Assembly: GCA_051005875.1 (NCBI GenBank)
Contig: JBPCIX010000077.1
Location: forward strand, 1-64,000
DNA length: 64,000 bases
Origin: JBPCIX01 sp051005875
GTDB taxonomy: Bacteria; Actinomycetota; CADDZG01; JAHWKV01
Direction: 5' to 3'
Shown piece after piece: positions 1 through 7,528 of this stretch (positions within the stretch are counted from its first letter, which is position 1; the number at the start of each line of letters is the position of its first letter). The notes beneath the pieces are model-generated. The model saw only the letters and a list, made by a program, of their open reading frames with translations. It was not told the DNA's origin and did not search any database. The position numbers were made by a program, and so were the translations under genes.

Positions 1-1
1 C

Positions 2-1234
2 GAGCGGAAGGCCGCGCCCGGCCGAGGCAAGCCCCCGGCCCGACCGGCGAGAAAAGGTCCATCGGCAGCCGGAGACAGAAGTAAGGCTTCAGGTCCCGCC
101 AGTAGAAGGCCTCTGCCTGAACCCCGCGGCAGACCTCAGCCCCCAACAGGGCCAACTCGCAAAGGACCGTCGTCCAAAGATACGTCCCGGACCGGGCCCA
201 AGGGGATCGGCGCGACAGGATCTAGATCAGCCGGAGCAGGCCGACGTCGGCCCGATGAGACTCAATCGCGGCCCTCACCATCGGGGCAGCCTTTCGCTGG
301 AGCCCCTAAGCCCACCGCAAGGACAGGTGTGCCCCGGCCCGCAGCCCCCAACAGGGGAGCAGCGCCATCACGAGATGAGCGGCGGGCCCAGGACGAACGC
401 GCCCGGGCCAATCGAGCTATGGGCCCTCGCGGCAGGCCATCCGGGCCGGTTCGCCAGCCTCGGGCGCCGGGGTCCCGGCCCGCGGGCCGTAGACCCGAAC
501 CGCTTTCTCGGCCCGCAGATGCAACTGCGCCCCGGCGTGACTCTCGGCCGTCCGGGCCAACCGAAACCCGAGGGGGCCAATCTCCCCGCAAGTCGGGACC
601 TCCTAAATTGCCGCCTGAGTGGATGCGCGAACTTCGTTCCACAGCCAAGGATGAACAGGCCGACGATGCAATTGATGCCGTATTCGAGTCTCTTCAGGCT
701 TTCGAATTGGACGACTTCGAACTAGCAGCTGAGCAAGCCGAGAAGGCAAAGAGCCTTGCAAGCCGTTCCGGACAGGTGCGGGAATTGCTGGGGCTGACCT
801 ACTATCACCTCGAGCGCTGGCAGGAATGCTCTCGCGAGCTGCTTACCTTTAAGCGGCTGACGAATTCAGTGGATGAAAACCACGTGATCGCCGATTGTTA
901 TCGTGCTCTCGGCCGGCCGGAACGTGCCAAGGAAATGTGCAATGAAGTGTTGCGATCCCAGGTGACCCTCGAAACCTGGGCGGAGCTATGCATGGTCCGG
1001 GCCGGGGCTCATGCCGACCTCGGAGAATTTGATGAAGGCCTGGCCTCACTAGCGCGGGTCAAGCTCAAATCGGGGTCCATCGAAGACCTGCATCTCAAGC
1101 TCTGGTACGTGGAATCGGATCTGTTAGAAAAAGCCGGCAAAACCCAAGCGGCCCGTAAACTTTGGGAAAAAATAGCCGAGGCCGATCCTGACTTTTTTGA
1201 CGTGGCAGAGCGTTTGAGCGCCAAGCCAAAATAG
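2..1234 (+). CDS. TPR protein with long basic disordered N-terminus (5' end outside window)
   Basis: The frame is open from base 2, so the gene starts before the window; the GTG at 329 is internal. About 200 residues rich in Arg, Pro, Gly and Ser, low in complexity and strongly basic, precede an ordered alpha-helical part of about 200 residues (from the PPEWMREL segment near base 600) with TPR-like helical pairs. Leu/Ala-rich helices carry repeated residues such as YYHLERW and YRALGRPERA. It resembles by layout the TPR protein that precedes the HAD phosphatase and tlyA genes in mycobacteria (Rv1691 position). TPR folds bind protein partners; the basic tail could bind nucleic acid or membranes, which is inference. 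It converges with the DUF1015 gene. No catalytic motif is seen. Confidence 0.8.
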   Translation, partial: ERKAAPGRGKPPARPARKGPSAAGDRSKASGPASRRPLPEPRGRPQPPTGPTRKGPSSKDTSRTGPKGIGATGSRSAGAGRRRPDETQSRPSPSGQPFAGAPKPTARTGVPRPAAPNRGAAPSRDERRAQDERARANRAMGPRGRPSGPVRQPRAPGSRPAGRRPEPLSRPADATAPRRDSRPSGPTETRGGQSPRKSGPPKLPPEWMRELRSTAKDEQADDAIDAVFESLQAFELDDFELAAEQAEKAKSLASRSGQVRELLGLTYYHLERWQECSRELLTFKRLTNSVDENHVIADCYRALGRPERAKEMCNEVLRSQVTLETWAELCMVRAGAHADLGEFDEGLASLARVKLKSGSIEDLHLKLWYVESDLLEKAGKTQAARKLWEKIAEADPDFFDVAERLSAKPK

Positions 1235-1287
1235 AGCGGCCCCTTTGGCGGCCGGACGGTCCGCCGTGTTTGTACGGCTCGGAGTAA

Positions 1288-2466
1288 CTACTTTGTTAGG
1301 TCCCGCATTACAAAGCCCGTCCTTGGCTTGGGCCAAAATAGCGTGGTTTTCGGCGGCATTCGGTCGCCTGCTTCAGCCTTTTTGGCCACCAGGTCGATGG
1401 GGGCGGCCGCCAGAATAAAGGCTTCCGAGCCGGCATTAACTGTCGCCGCTATTTCCCCGGCGTCGTGTTCGTACGTTACCTCGGCGCCCAAAGGCTCAAG
1501 GATCTTGTCGTTCAAAAACGTCGTGTCGAGGTCGCCCTGAGCCGCCATTACCCAGCTTGCATCCTGGGCGGCGACCCCTATGTGTCCCGGCCCACGCTGC
1601 GTTACTTCGGCAACAAGCGCCGGTAGGTCACCTTCAAAGGGAGCAAGTTCAATGCCCTGACTCGCCGCCAGGGACATGAGGCTCTGTGTGTCCATCTCCG
1701 TCACGATCCTGTGAATCGGGGCCAAAAGGGGCGGAAAGTCGACCGGATCAACAATCAAAGCCAGGGTTTCGTCCCAAGGGCCCGGCCCCGATTCCTGTCG
1801 CATCAGTTCCCGGTAGGCGAGTGCGGTTTCATACCGATGATGCCCGTCGGCAATTACGAACGGAGTCTCGCCAGCGCCGGCAGCGACGTCCGCTACCTTG
1901 TCCGGCTGAAGCGCCCAGATCCTGTGCCTGACTCCGGCTTTGCTGACTTGGGCTAGAGGCGGCGCCTCCAGCGTCGATTCCATCAGCGCCCCGAAGCCAT
2001 CCAACCTCGACGAGGCGAAAAACCACAGAGGCTCAAGATTTGCCTTCGTAGTCTTCATCAGTTCGAACCTGTCTTTGATCGGTCCCGGGATGGTGCGTTC
2101 GTGAGGGTGGATTCCCCCCGTTCCAAAGGGTTCCAGCGTCAGGGCCGCCAAAAGCCCAGCGGTTGTCCTCATTTCGGCCTCGACTTGATATTCCATGCTG
2201 TACGCATAAAACAATGCGTCGTCGTCTTTCACCAGGACCCCCGAGCCGAGCCACTGCCTGAGGCTCAGAGCAGCCTGGTCATATTTGGCTTGAGACTCGT
2301 TCGAGTAGTCGCCTCCCACGCTCACCCTGATGACGTTGTGGTCATCTGAGGTCCGCAACCCTTCGGCCTCGGTGGGCGAAATCACGTCATAGGGAGGGGC
2401 CGTCAGCTCATCGAAGTCGGCGTCCCACGGGTAATGGATGGCTTGAAAGGGTGCGATATTTGGCAT
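1288..2466 (-). CDS. DUF1015 family protein
   Basis: A 392-residue protein that starts MPNIAPFQAIHYPW and continues with a TAPPYDVISP segment. These are the hallmarks of DUF1015 (COG4198), as is the FVIADGHHRYETAL segment in the middle, whose His pair and Asp resemble a ligand- or metal-binding site. The length is usual for the family (about 390-420). The biochemical role of the family is not settled, and I do not assign one. The gene lies opposite to its neighbours, between two TPR protein genes. Its ATG is 88 bp from the divergent start of the next gene, so the two probably share a promoter region. Confidence 0.9.
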   Translation of the reverse strand: MPNIAPFQAIHYPWDADFDELTAPPYDVISPTEAEGLRTSDDHNVIRVSVGGDYSNESQAKYDQAALSLRQWLGSGVLVKDDDALFYAYSMEYQVEAEMRTTAGLLAALTLEPFGTGGIHPHERTIPGPIKDRFELMKTTKANLEPLWFFASSRLDGFGALMESTLEAPPLAQVSKAGVRHRIWALQPDKVADVAAGAGETPFVIADGHHRYETALAYRELMRQESGPGPWDETLALIVDPVDFPPLLAPIHRIVTEMDTQSLMSLAASQGIELAPFEGDLPALVAEVTQRGPGHIGVAAQDASWVMAAQGDLDTTFLNDKILEPLGAEVTYEHDAGEIAATVNAGSEAFILAAAPIDLVAKKAEAGDRMPPKTTLFWPKPRTGFVMRDLTK

Positions 2467-2554
2467 CTCACGCTTATATCATGGGCTCGGCCCGGGGTGC
2501 GATAATGTCAGAGGCTGAGCGCTGAATGACCAGAAAGGCTGGAGGCGGCAACCG

Positions 2555-2914
2555 GTGGATGAACCAGATGTCTACGAACTACTGAGCGTTGGTCGTGACC
2601 TCATGAGGCGCGGCAAGAACTACGAAGCTGCTTTGGTTTTGGAAAGAGCGGTCGCCGTTGAGCCATCGAAGACTTCGATTCGCGAAGCCTTGGCCCGAGC
2701 TTTGTACAACAGCGGGCAAACGCGGCGCGCAGGCGAAGAGTTCGAGCAAGCCATGAACCTCGATCCGGCCGACGATTACGCTCATTTTGGACTGGGCCTT
2801 TGCAGAGCAAGGTTGGGCGATAAGACCCGGGCGGTGGGCCTTTTGAAAATTGCGATCGCAATGCGCCCCGATTCCGAGGACTACATTCACGCTCTTAACC
2901 GCTTGGCCGGTTGA
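2555..2914 (+). CDS. Small TPR protein
   Basis: A 119-residue protein made almost only of TPR motifs: NYEAALVLERAVAVEPSK, then RRAGEEFEQAMNLDPADDYA, then TRAVGLLKIAIAMRPDSEDY. Each shows the small-large alternation and the Pro at the end of helix B typical of TPRs. The start is GTG (valine codon before DEPDVYEL), preceded by a GGAGG-like site (GCTGGAGGCGG). It overlaps no other gene and is followed closely by the HAD phosphatase gene, the same pairing seen upstream of tlyA in mycobacteria. Probably a protein-interaction adaptor; partners are unknown. Confidence 0.85.
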   Translation: MDEPDVYELLSVGRDLMRRGKNYEAALVLERAVAVEPSKTSIREALARALYNSGQTRRAGEEFEQAMNLDPADDYAHFGLGLCRARLGDKTRAVGLLKIAIAMRPDSEDYIHALNRLAG

Positions 2915-2924
2915 CCCCAGCCCT

Positions 2925-3740
2925 TTGACACTCATCGAGCGATACGCCGGATTCGCCGTTGATCTCGACGGGGTTGTTTGGCGCGGCGACGAAATGCTGG
3001 ATGGCGGGCGCGACGGCTTAAGGGCGATCATAGAAGCGGCCAAGCCTCTGCTGCTGCTGACCAATAACGGCTCCTATAAGCCGGGGAAGGTCGTAGAGCG
3101 ATTGGCCGGCGAGGGGCTGAAGATTAGCGAGGACCAGCTACTAACCTCGACGATTGTCGCCAAGACATGGATTACCGAACATGGCCTTGCGGGAAAGCCG
3201 GCTTTTGTTTTGGGACCGCGGGACATATCTTCCCAGCTGGAAGATCTGGTCGAACTTCTCCCGGTAGAAAGGTCGCAAGTGGCCGACATCGTGATCGTCG
3301 GCAGATACATCGATCTTTCGTATGAAGGCCTGGCCGCGGCCGCCAATTCAATTAGAGACGGAGCGGCCTTCGTTGCCTTAAACAACGATCCGATCATGCC
3401 GGTGGAGAACGGATTCGTGCCGGGCACGGGAGCTATTCTTGCGGCCGTGGTGGCGGCATCCGGCGGTGACCCGGTTGTCCTCGGCAAGCCCGAGGCCCCG
3501 ATGATGGAAGCAGCTTCAAAGATACTTGGTCCCGATGGGATCCTGATGGCGGGGGACAGGTTGCAGTCGGATATCGCCGGCGCCCACCGCAACGGCTGGG
3601 ATTCGGCTCTCGTGCTCTCCGGGGTAGCAGTCGATGAGCCGGACATGGACCCCCGGCCAACCTACGTACTTGAGTCTCTAGGCGATCTGATTAATCCAAG
3701 CGTAGCTGCGGTCCCGCCAACCCGCCCGATAAATATCTAA
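2925..3740 (+). CDS. HAD-superfamily phosphatase (NagD/PGP type)
   Basis: About 271 residues. Motif I is FAVDLDGVVWRG (nucleophile Asp and the +2 Asp), motif II is LLLTNNG, a Lys is present in VVLGKPEAPMMEAA, and motif IV is LMAGDRLQSDIAGAHRNGW, giving the complete class IIA HAD (NagD/4-nitrophenylphosphatase) set. Such enzymes hydrolyse small phosphorylated metabolites; the substrate cannot be read here. The TTG at 2925 (MTLIERYAGF) is preferred because the frame further upstream runs over the previous TPR gene and has no family similarity. No clear ribosome site is seen, so coupling to the TPR gene 11 bp upstream is likely. The stop overlaps the stop of the convergent rhomboid gene by 3 bases. 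Confidence 0.88.
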   Translation: MTLIERYAGFAVDLDGVVWRGDEMLDGGRDGLRAIIEAAKPLLLLTNNGSYKPGKVVERLAGEGLKISEDQLLTSTIVAKTWITEHGLAGKPAFVLGPRDISSQLEDLVELLPVERSQVADIVIVGRYIDLSYEGLAAAANSIRDGAAFVALNNDPIMPVENGFVPGTGAILAAVVAASGGDPVVLGKPEAPMMEAASKILGPDGILMAGDRLQSDIAGAHRNGWDSALVLSGVAVDEPDMDPRPTYVLESLGDLINPSVAAVPPTRPINI

Positions 3741-4510
3741 GCCAGAAGTTCCGGCCCCCTGTGGCGGCGCCGAAGGCCGCCAAACGCCAGGATCAGAATC
3801 GCTCCCGCGATGAAGCCCCCAACGTGAGCCATCCAGGCCACGCCGCCGCCCCCTGCTTGCTGGCTCCCGCCGGTTAGCAGCTGGAAGACAAACCAAATGC
3901 CAAGGAAGGCTGCGGCCGGAATTCTCATGAAGTGCAGGAAAATGAAGATGGGAACAACGGAAGTAACCCGGGCTCGTGGAAAAAGAACTATGTACGCGCC
4001 CAGTATCCCTGCAACTGCACCGCTTGCGCCAATAGTCGGGACGATGGAAGTTGGGTTTGTGTAAACGTGCGCAAGACCGGCGAGAACTCCCGTCAAGAGG
4101 TAAAAGACGATGAATCTCGCCTTCCCCAACGTGTCTTCAATGTTGTTGCCGAATACCCACAGAAACAACATGTTGCCGCCCAGGTGGAGGAACCCGCCGT
4201 GCAGAAACATTGAACTAAACAGTGAAAACATTATCGACTTCGACTGAAGAAAAACCCCGGCACACGCCGTTCCTTGGCCGGGGACCAGTTCCGGGATAGT
4301 TCCGGTCAGAGCGCGACCGGCCAGGACTTCAATCGGGACCACGCCCCACTTGTATAAAAATGCGAAAAGCCGGCAACTGTTTCCCGAGCCGAGCTGCGGC
4401 TCAAGAAAGAAAAAAATGATATTCAGCCCAATCAACGCGAGGACGACAACCGACCGGTTCTTCGTAGGGTTGTCGTCGCGAATCGGGATTAACGCATTGC
4501 CCGGAAACAT
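3737..4510 (-). CDS. Rhomboid family intramembrane serine protease
   Basis: Around 257 residues from the ATG at 4510 (MFPGNALIPIRDDNPTKN), with at least six hydrophobic segments. The rhomboid signature is complete: a Ser in PTIGASGAVAGILGAY, a His in AWMAHVGGFIAGA, and the HLGGNMLFLWVFGNNIED segment with the conserved HxxxN of TM2. The cytosolic start IPIRDDNPT is typical of actinobacterial and Thermus rhomboids. A longer frame to 4732 exists but would overlap the divergent peptidase gene at 4611 and lacks family features, so it is not used. Substrates are unknown; rhomboids cleave single-pass membrane proteins within the bilayer. Confidence 0.9.
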   Translation of the reverse strand: MFPGNALIPIRDDNPTKNRSVVVLALIGLNIIFFFLEPQLGSGNSCRLFAFLYKWGVVPIEVLAGRALTGTIPELVPGQGTACAGVFLQSKSIMFSLFSSMFLHGGFLHLGGNMLFLWVFGNNIEDTLGKARFIVFYLLTGVLAGLAHVYTNPTSIVPTIGASGAVAGILGAYIVLFPRARVTSVVPIFIFLHFMRIPAAAFLGIWFVFQLLTGGSQQAGGGGVAWMAHVGGFIAGAILILAFGGLRRRHRGPELLA

Positions 4511-4610
4511 TCCGGGAGCATACCCTCCATGCCTGGGGCGCTTGCCCTGCTTGACAGGATGCCGCCAGGCTGGCAGCCTTAAGTTATCTTCCCAATGATA
4601 TATATCCCTC

Positions 4611-5582
4611 ATGGGCACTAGGCTCGTTTTCGGCCCGAAGCTACTCCAATGGATCTCCGGAGCGATGGCCGTCGCGCTTGCTCTGAGCTTGCTCAATGTC
4701 TCGACTGCAACGGGCGCGGAGGTTTCTTCCATTCAAAAACAACTCGACGCTACAGCCGCAGATTACAGTCGCCTCGAGACCGAACTCGCCTTAACCCAGG
4801 CTAAACGCCAAAAGCTCGAGTCCGACCTGCGCAAGGCCGATGGGACTATTTCGAGCAAAGCAGTCCTCGTGCAGAAACGAGCGGGGTATTTGTACAAACA
4901 CGGCGGGATCACCAGCTACATTGACCAATTGCTCATTGCTCCAAACATGGGCGCCTTCATGAGACGGCTGGTTTACCTCGAGAAGGCCGGCAACAAGGAT
5001 TCGCAACTGGTTGAAGGACTACGGATAATACAATCAAGAGCGGGGGACCTGAGGGCGCAGCTTGACGCTACGGCAGCAACCCAACGCACGGTTGCTAAGG
5101 GCCTGAGGGCGAAGCAATCAGAATTGGAATCCCAATTAAAAGGCGTCCAGGGCAGCGCCAAGGTTAAGAGGTTCGGCCAATTCGTTTCATTCACGACTGC
5201 CATTAGCCCTTCGGCCTTCACCAACAGTTGGGGTGCTCGCCGGTCGGGCGGACGACGCCACAAGGGGACCGACGTGATGGCGCCGTGTGGAGCGCCGGTC
5301 AAAGCGGTTACTAACGGAACGCTCCAGAATATGCACTCGGGCGGCCTGGGTGGAACGGTCCTTTACCTACGAGCGACCGGAGGTGACGTTTTCTACTACG
5401 CCCACCTGCGTGGATACGCTCCCGGCATGCGTGACGGCGTCAGCGTGCGCGCCGGGCAACTGATCGCCTACAACGGCAGGACGGGCAACGCGAGAGGCGG
5501 GGCCTGCCACGTCCACTTCGAGTGGCATCCGGGCGGAGGGCGGCCCGTAAACCCGTATCCGTTGCTTGCGGCCGTTCGTTAA
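4611..5582 (+). CDS. Secreted M23 (LytM) peptidase with coiled coil
   Basis: A 323-residue protein. A signal peptide (residues about 1-36, hydrophobic core GAMAVALALSLLNV, ending near STATGA) is followed by a long coiled coil (about 40-190). A C-terminal LytM domain follows, with metal ligands in HKGTDVMAP (H and D) and CHVHFEWHP (HxH). The layout is that of EnvC/RipA-neighbour type murein hydrolases, which cut peptide crosslinks of peptidoglycan at division or during remodelling. All metal ligands are intact, so it may be a true endopeptidase rather than only an activator. Note the two extra Cys in MAPCGAPV and GGACHVHF, which could form a disulfide outside the cell. Confidence 0.9.
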   Translation: MGTRLVFGPKLLQWISGAMAVALALSLLNVSTATGAEVSSIQKQLDATAADYSRLETELALTQAKRQKLESDLRKADGTISSKAVLVQKRAGYLYKHGGITSYIDQLLIAPNMGAFMRRLVYLEKAGNKDSQLVEGLRIIQSRAGDLRAQLDATAATQRTVAKGLRAKQSELESQLKGVQGSAKVKRFGQFVSFTTAISPSAFTNSWGARRSGGRRHKGTDVMAPCGAPVKAVTNGTLQNMHSGGLGGTVLYLRATGGDVFYYAHLRGYAPGMRDGVSVRAGQLIAYNGRTGNARGGACHVHFEWHPGGGRPVNPYPLLAAVR

Positions 5583-5651
5583 CGATCTGCCCTGCATAGG
5601 CCAGCGCCCAAGAACCGCCTGCAAATGCTCCCATGCAGATAGGATCAAGTC

Positions 5652-5813
5652 ATGAGTGAAATTGGTCCCGGTCTCGAGTTCGACGAACTGAGGCGCCTCC
5701 CTATCGATCAGCGTCCGCGCCCGGTGGAAGACTTGGTGGAAAAACTCGAGCAAGAGCTGGAACAAATGTCGAAGCAAAAAGCCCCGCAAGAGCCCGCCCC
5801 GCAAGAACCCTAG
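5652..5813 (+). CDS. Small conserved-position protein (53 aa)
   Basis: An ATG at 5652 opens a 53-codon frame that ends 15 bp before tlyA. The product starts MSEIGPGLEFDELRRLP, is predicted to be mostly helical and acidic in the middle (VEDLVEKLEQELEQM), and ends in two copies of APQEP. A short protein of similar size sits between the HAD phosphatase gene and tlyA in mycobacteria (Rv1693 position). That similarity of place is the main support for calling this a gene. The C-terminal APQEP pair is coded by a 15-bp tandem duplication. No function can be assigned; the spacing suggests co-translation with TlyA. Confidence 0.65.
   Translation: MSEIGPGLEFDELRRLPIDQRPRPVEDLVEKLEQELEQMSKQKAPQEPAPQEP
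5781..5810 (+). repeat. 15-bp tandem repeat, 2 units
   Basis: GCCCCGCAAGAGCCC at 5781 is followed at once by GCCCCGCAAGAACCC at 5796 (14 of 15 identical). It codes for APQEP-APQEP at the very end of the 53-aa protein, directly before the stop codon. One of eleven short tandem arrays found at gene ends in this window. Confidence 0.9.
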
Positions 5814-5828
5814 TGGGGCGCCGTTACG

Positions 5829-6632
5829 GTGGCTGAACGTCGTCGTAGATTGGACAGGGAACTAGTCGCCAGGGGCCTTTTCCAAGACGTTGACCAGGCT
5901 AAAGTTGCGATTGAGGAAAACCTGATCCTGGTTAACGGTGCGCCTGCCGGCGGCGTGGCCACCCTGGTCGGCAAAGGGTCTCCGATAACATTTCAGCCTT
6001 CCGGCCGGTTCGTGTCGAGGGGGGGCGACAAGTTGGCAGGAGCGCTTGACGACCTTGAAGTTGACGTGGCCGGAGCATCGTGCCTCGACGCCGGCGCCGG
6101 CTCAGGCGGCTTCACGGACTGCCTTCTACGCAATGGGGCTCACCAGGTTGTTGCTGTTGACGTTGGCTACGGTCAGTTTGACTGGCGCCTCAGGACCGAT
6201 CGCAGAGTGACGCTCCTGGAACGCAGCAACATTCGCCGGTTCGATCCTGCAGCGCACGGGGGCCCGTACGATGTCGTGGTGACCGACCTCAGCTTTATCG
6301 GTCTCAGGCAGGTGACGGCCGAACTGGCGAACGCAACCGCGGTCACCGGTAGTCTCATCCTTATGGTAAAGCCCCAATTCGAGGCCCCCAGATCCCAGGT
6401 GGGACCCAAAGGCATTGTGCGCGACCCTCAAGTTTGGCTTAGCTGTATGGAGTCGGTCGTTGAATCGGTTAAAGCCAAGGGCCTGGTAACAGTAGGCGCC
6501 GCCGCATCGCAACTATTGGGCGCCGGTGGGAACCAGGAGTTTTTCATTCATGCCCGACGCGACGGGCTCGACAATTCCAACGCGATATCCGGCGCGGTGA
6601 GCCGGGCCGCTGGATCCAGGGTTAGGCAGTGA
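5829..6632 (+). CDS. tlyA: TlyA family rRNA methyltransferase
   Basis: A 267-residue protein that starts at GTG. An N-terminal S4 RNA-binding domain (RRRLDRELVARGLFQDVDQAK to LILVNGAPA) is joined to an FtsJ-like Rossmann methyltransferase. The SAM-binding loop is CLDAGAGSGGFTDCLL; further catalytic segments are VVVTDLSFIGLRQV and LMVKPQFEAPRSQVGPKGIV. TlyA 2'-O-methylates 16S and/or 23S rRNA and in mycobacteria decides capreomycin sensitivity; whether this one methylates one or both rRNAs cannot be told from the sequence. The stop overlaps the nadK start (GTGA at 6629), so the two are coupled. Confidence 0.94.
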   Translation: MAERRRRLDRELVARGLFQDVDQAKVAIEENLILVNGAPAGGVATLVGKGSPITFQPSGRFVSRGGDKLAGALDDLEVDVAGASCLDAGAGSGGFTDCLLRNGAHQVVAVDVGYGQFDWRLRTDRRVTLLERSNIRRFDPAAHGGPYDVVVTDLSFIGLRQVTAELANATAVTGSLILMVKPQFEAPRSQVGPKGIVRDPQVWLSCMESVVESVKAKGLVTVGAAASQLLGAGGNQEFFIHARRDGLDNSNAISGAVSRAAGSRVRQ

Positions 6633-7528
6633 TCGAACACTTAAGAGTCATTGGAGTCGTAGCTCATCCAACCATGCCCACGGCCTCCGCCGCCCAAGCG
6701 CGACTGGCAGAAATAGCGGCTCGCAGAGACATCGCCCTCGTCAGCCCTCCGGGGAACCAAAATGCAGGGAACCAAAATGCAGGGACCAAAGACGCAGGGG
6801 ACAAAAACCCCGATCTTGTAATAGCCCTCGGCGGAGACGGAACTATTTTGCGGGCAGCGCAGGTAGCCGTTTCGTTTGGGGTTCCACTTATCGGAGCAAA
6901 TCTCGGCAAGTTAGGGTTCCTTTCAACGGGCGATGCCGAGCACCTGGAACCAATGATTGACGCCCTGATCGCCGGCCGTTACCGAATCGAGCGCCGAATG
7001 ATGCTCGAGGCAAGGGCCAGTCAGCCGGGAGAAAAGTTCGAACCCGTGGCGGCCCTGAACGAGGTGGTTCTCGAAAGAGGAACCCTGTCTCGTGTCGTTT
7101 CGATAAATGTCTCGGTAGGGGGTGAAGCAGTGGCCACCTACATCGCCGACGGGTTCATAGTCTCAACCCCCACCGGCTCAACAGCCTATTCGCTCTCTGC
7201 CGGAGGGCCCGTGGTAGAACCCGAAGTTCAAGCAATGATTTTGACGTCGGTCTCTGCGCACACACCTCTTTGGCGATCCATTGTGGTCGGGCCCAACCGG
7301 ACGGTGACTCTTGAATGCCCGGATGATCGCGTGGCGTTTTCTGCAGATGGCCAGGCAGTCGAAATACTCGAGGCCGGTAATCGCCTCGACATCACCCCCC
7401 ACGCCAGCTCGCTGCTGCTGGTTACCTTCGACGACATCGGCTTCTACGACAAATTGCGTTCAAGGTTTCGAATTGAGCCTGGCTTTCACCCCACACCCGC
7501 TGCGTCGCCTGCCGAGGGAAGCGTCTAA
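6629..7528 (+). CDS. nadK: NAD kinase
   Basis: A 299-residue ATP-dependent NAD kinase (PpnK), which makes NADP from NAD in the cytoplasm. Motifs: LVIALGGDGTILRAA (GGDG), FLSTGDAEHL, LNEVVLERG, and the glycine-rich segment with DGFIVSTPTGSTAYSLSAGGP. The start is a GTG that overlaps the tlyA stop. Between the first strand and the GGDG motif lies a low-complexity loop (GNQNAGNQNAGTKDAGDKN) made by a decaying 15-bp repeat, which lengthens a variable loop without touching the active site. The gene is followed directly by steA; recN, which stands between nadK and steA in many actinobacteria, is missing here. Confidence 0.95.
   Translation: MIEHLRVIGVVAHPTMPTASAAQARLAEIAARRDIALVSPPGNQNAGNQNAGTKDAGDKNPDLVIALGGDGTILRAAQVAVSFGVPLIGANLGKLGFLSTGDAEHLEPMIDALIAGRYRIERRMMLEARASQPGEKFEPVAALNEVVLERGTLSRVVSINVSVGGEAVATYIADGFIVSTPTGSTAYSLSAGGPVVEPEVQAMILTSVSAHTPLWRSIVVGPNRTVTLECPDDRVAFSADGQAVEILEAGNRLDITPHASSLLLVTFDDIGFYDKLRSRFRIEPGFHPTPAASPAEGSV
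6753..6812 (+). repeat. 15-bp tandem repeat, about 4 units, inside nadK
   Basis: Two perfect copies of GGAACCAAAATGCAG (6753 and 6768), then a diverged copy GGACCAAAGACGCAG (6783) and a decayed fourth (6798). Encodes GNQNA-GNQNA-GTKDA-GDKNP in a surface loop of NAD kinase. The gradient from perfect to decayed copies looks like stepwise duplication. Confidence 0.92.

Noticed and set aside
1235..1287. G+C-rich inverted repeat (GGCGG...CCGCC) between two convergent genes as terminator
   Set aside because: The stem is short and there is no T-run; not strong enough to call.
3074..3646. Long open frame (190 codons) on the - strand inside the HAD phosphatase gene
   Set aside because: Lies fully opposite a gene with complete family motifs, has no conserved domain, and is explained by G+C-rich codon use.
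3741..4732. Longer form of the rhomboid gene reaching 4732
   Set aside because: The extra 74 residues overlap the divergent peptidase gene with its signal peptide and have no rhomboid similarity.
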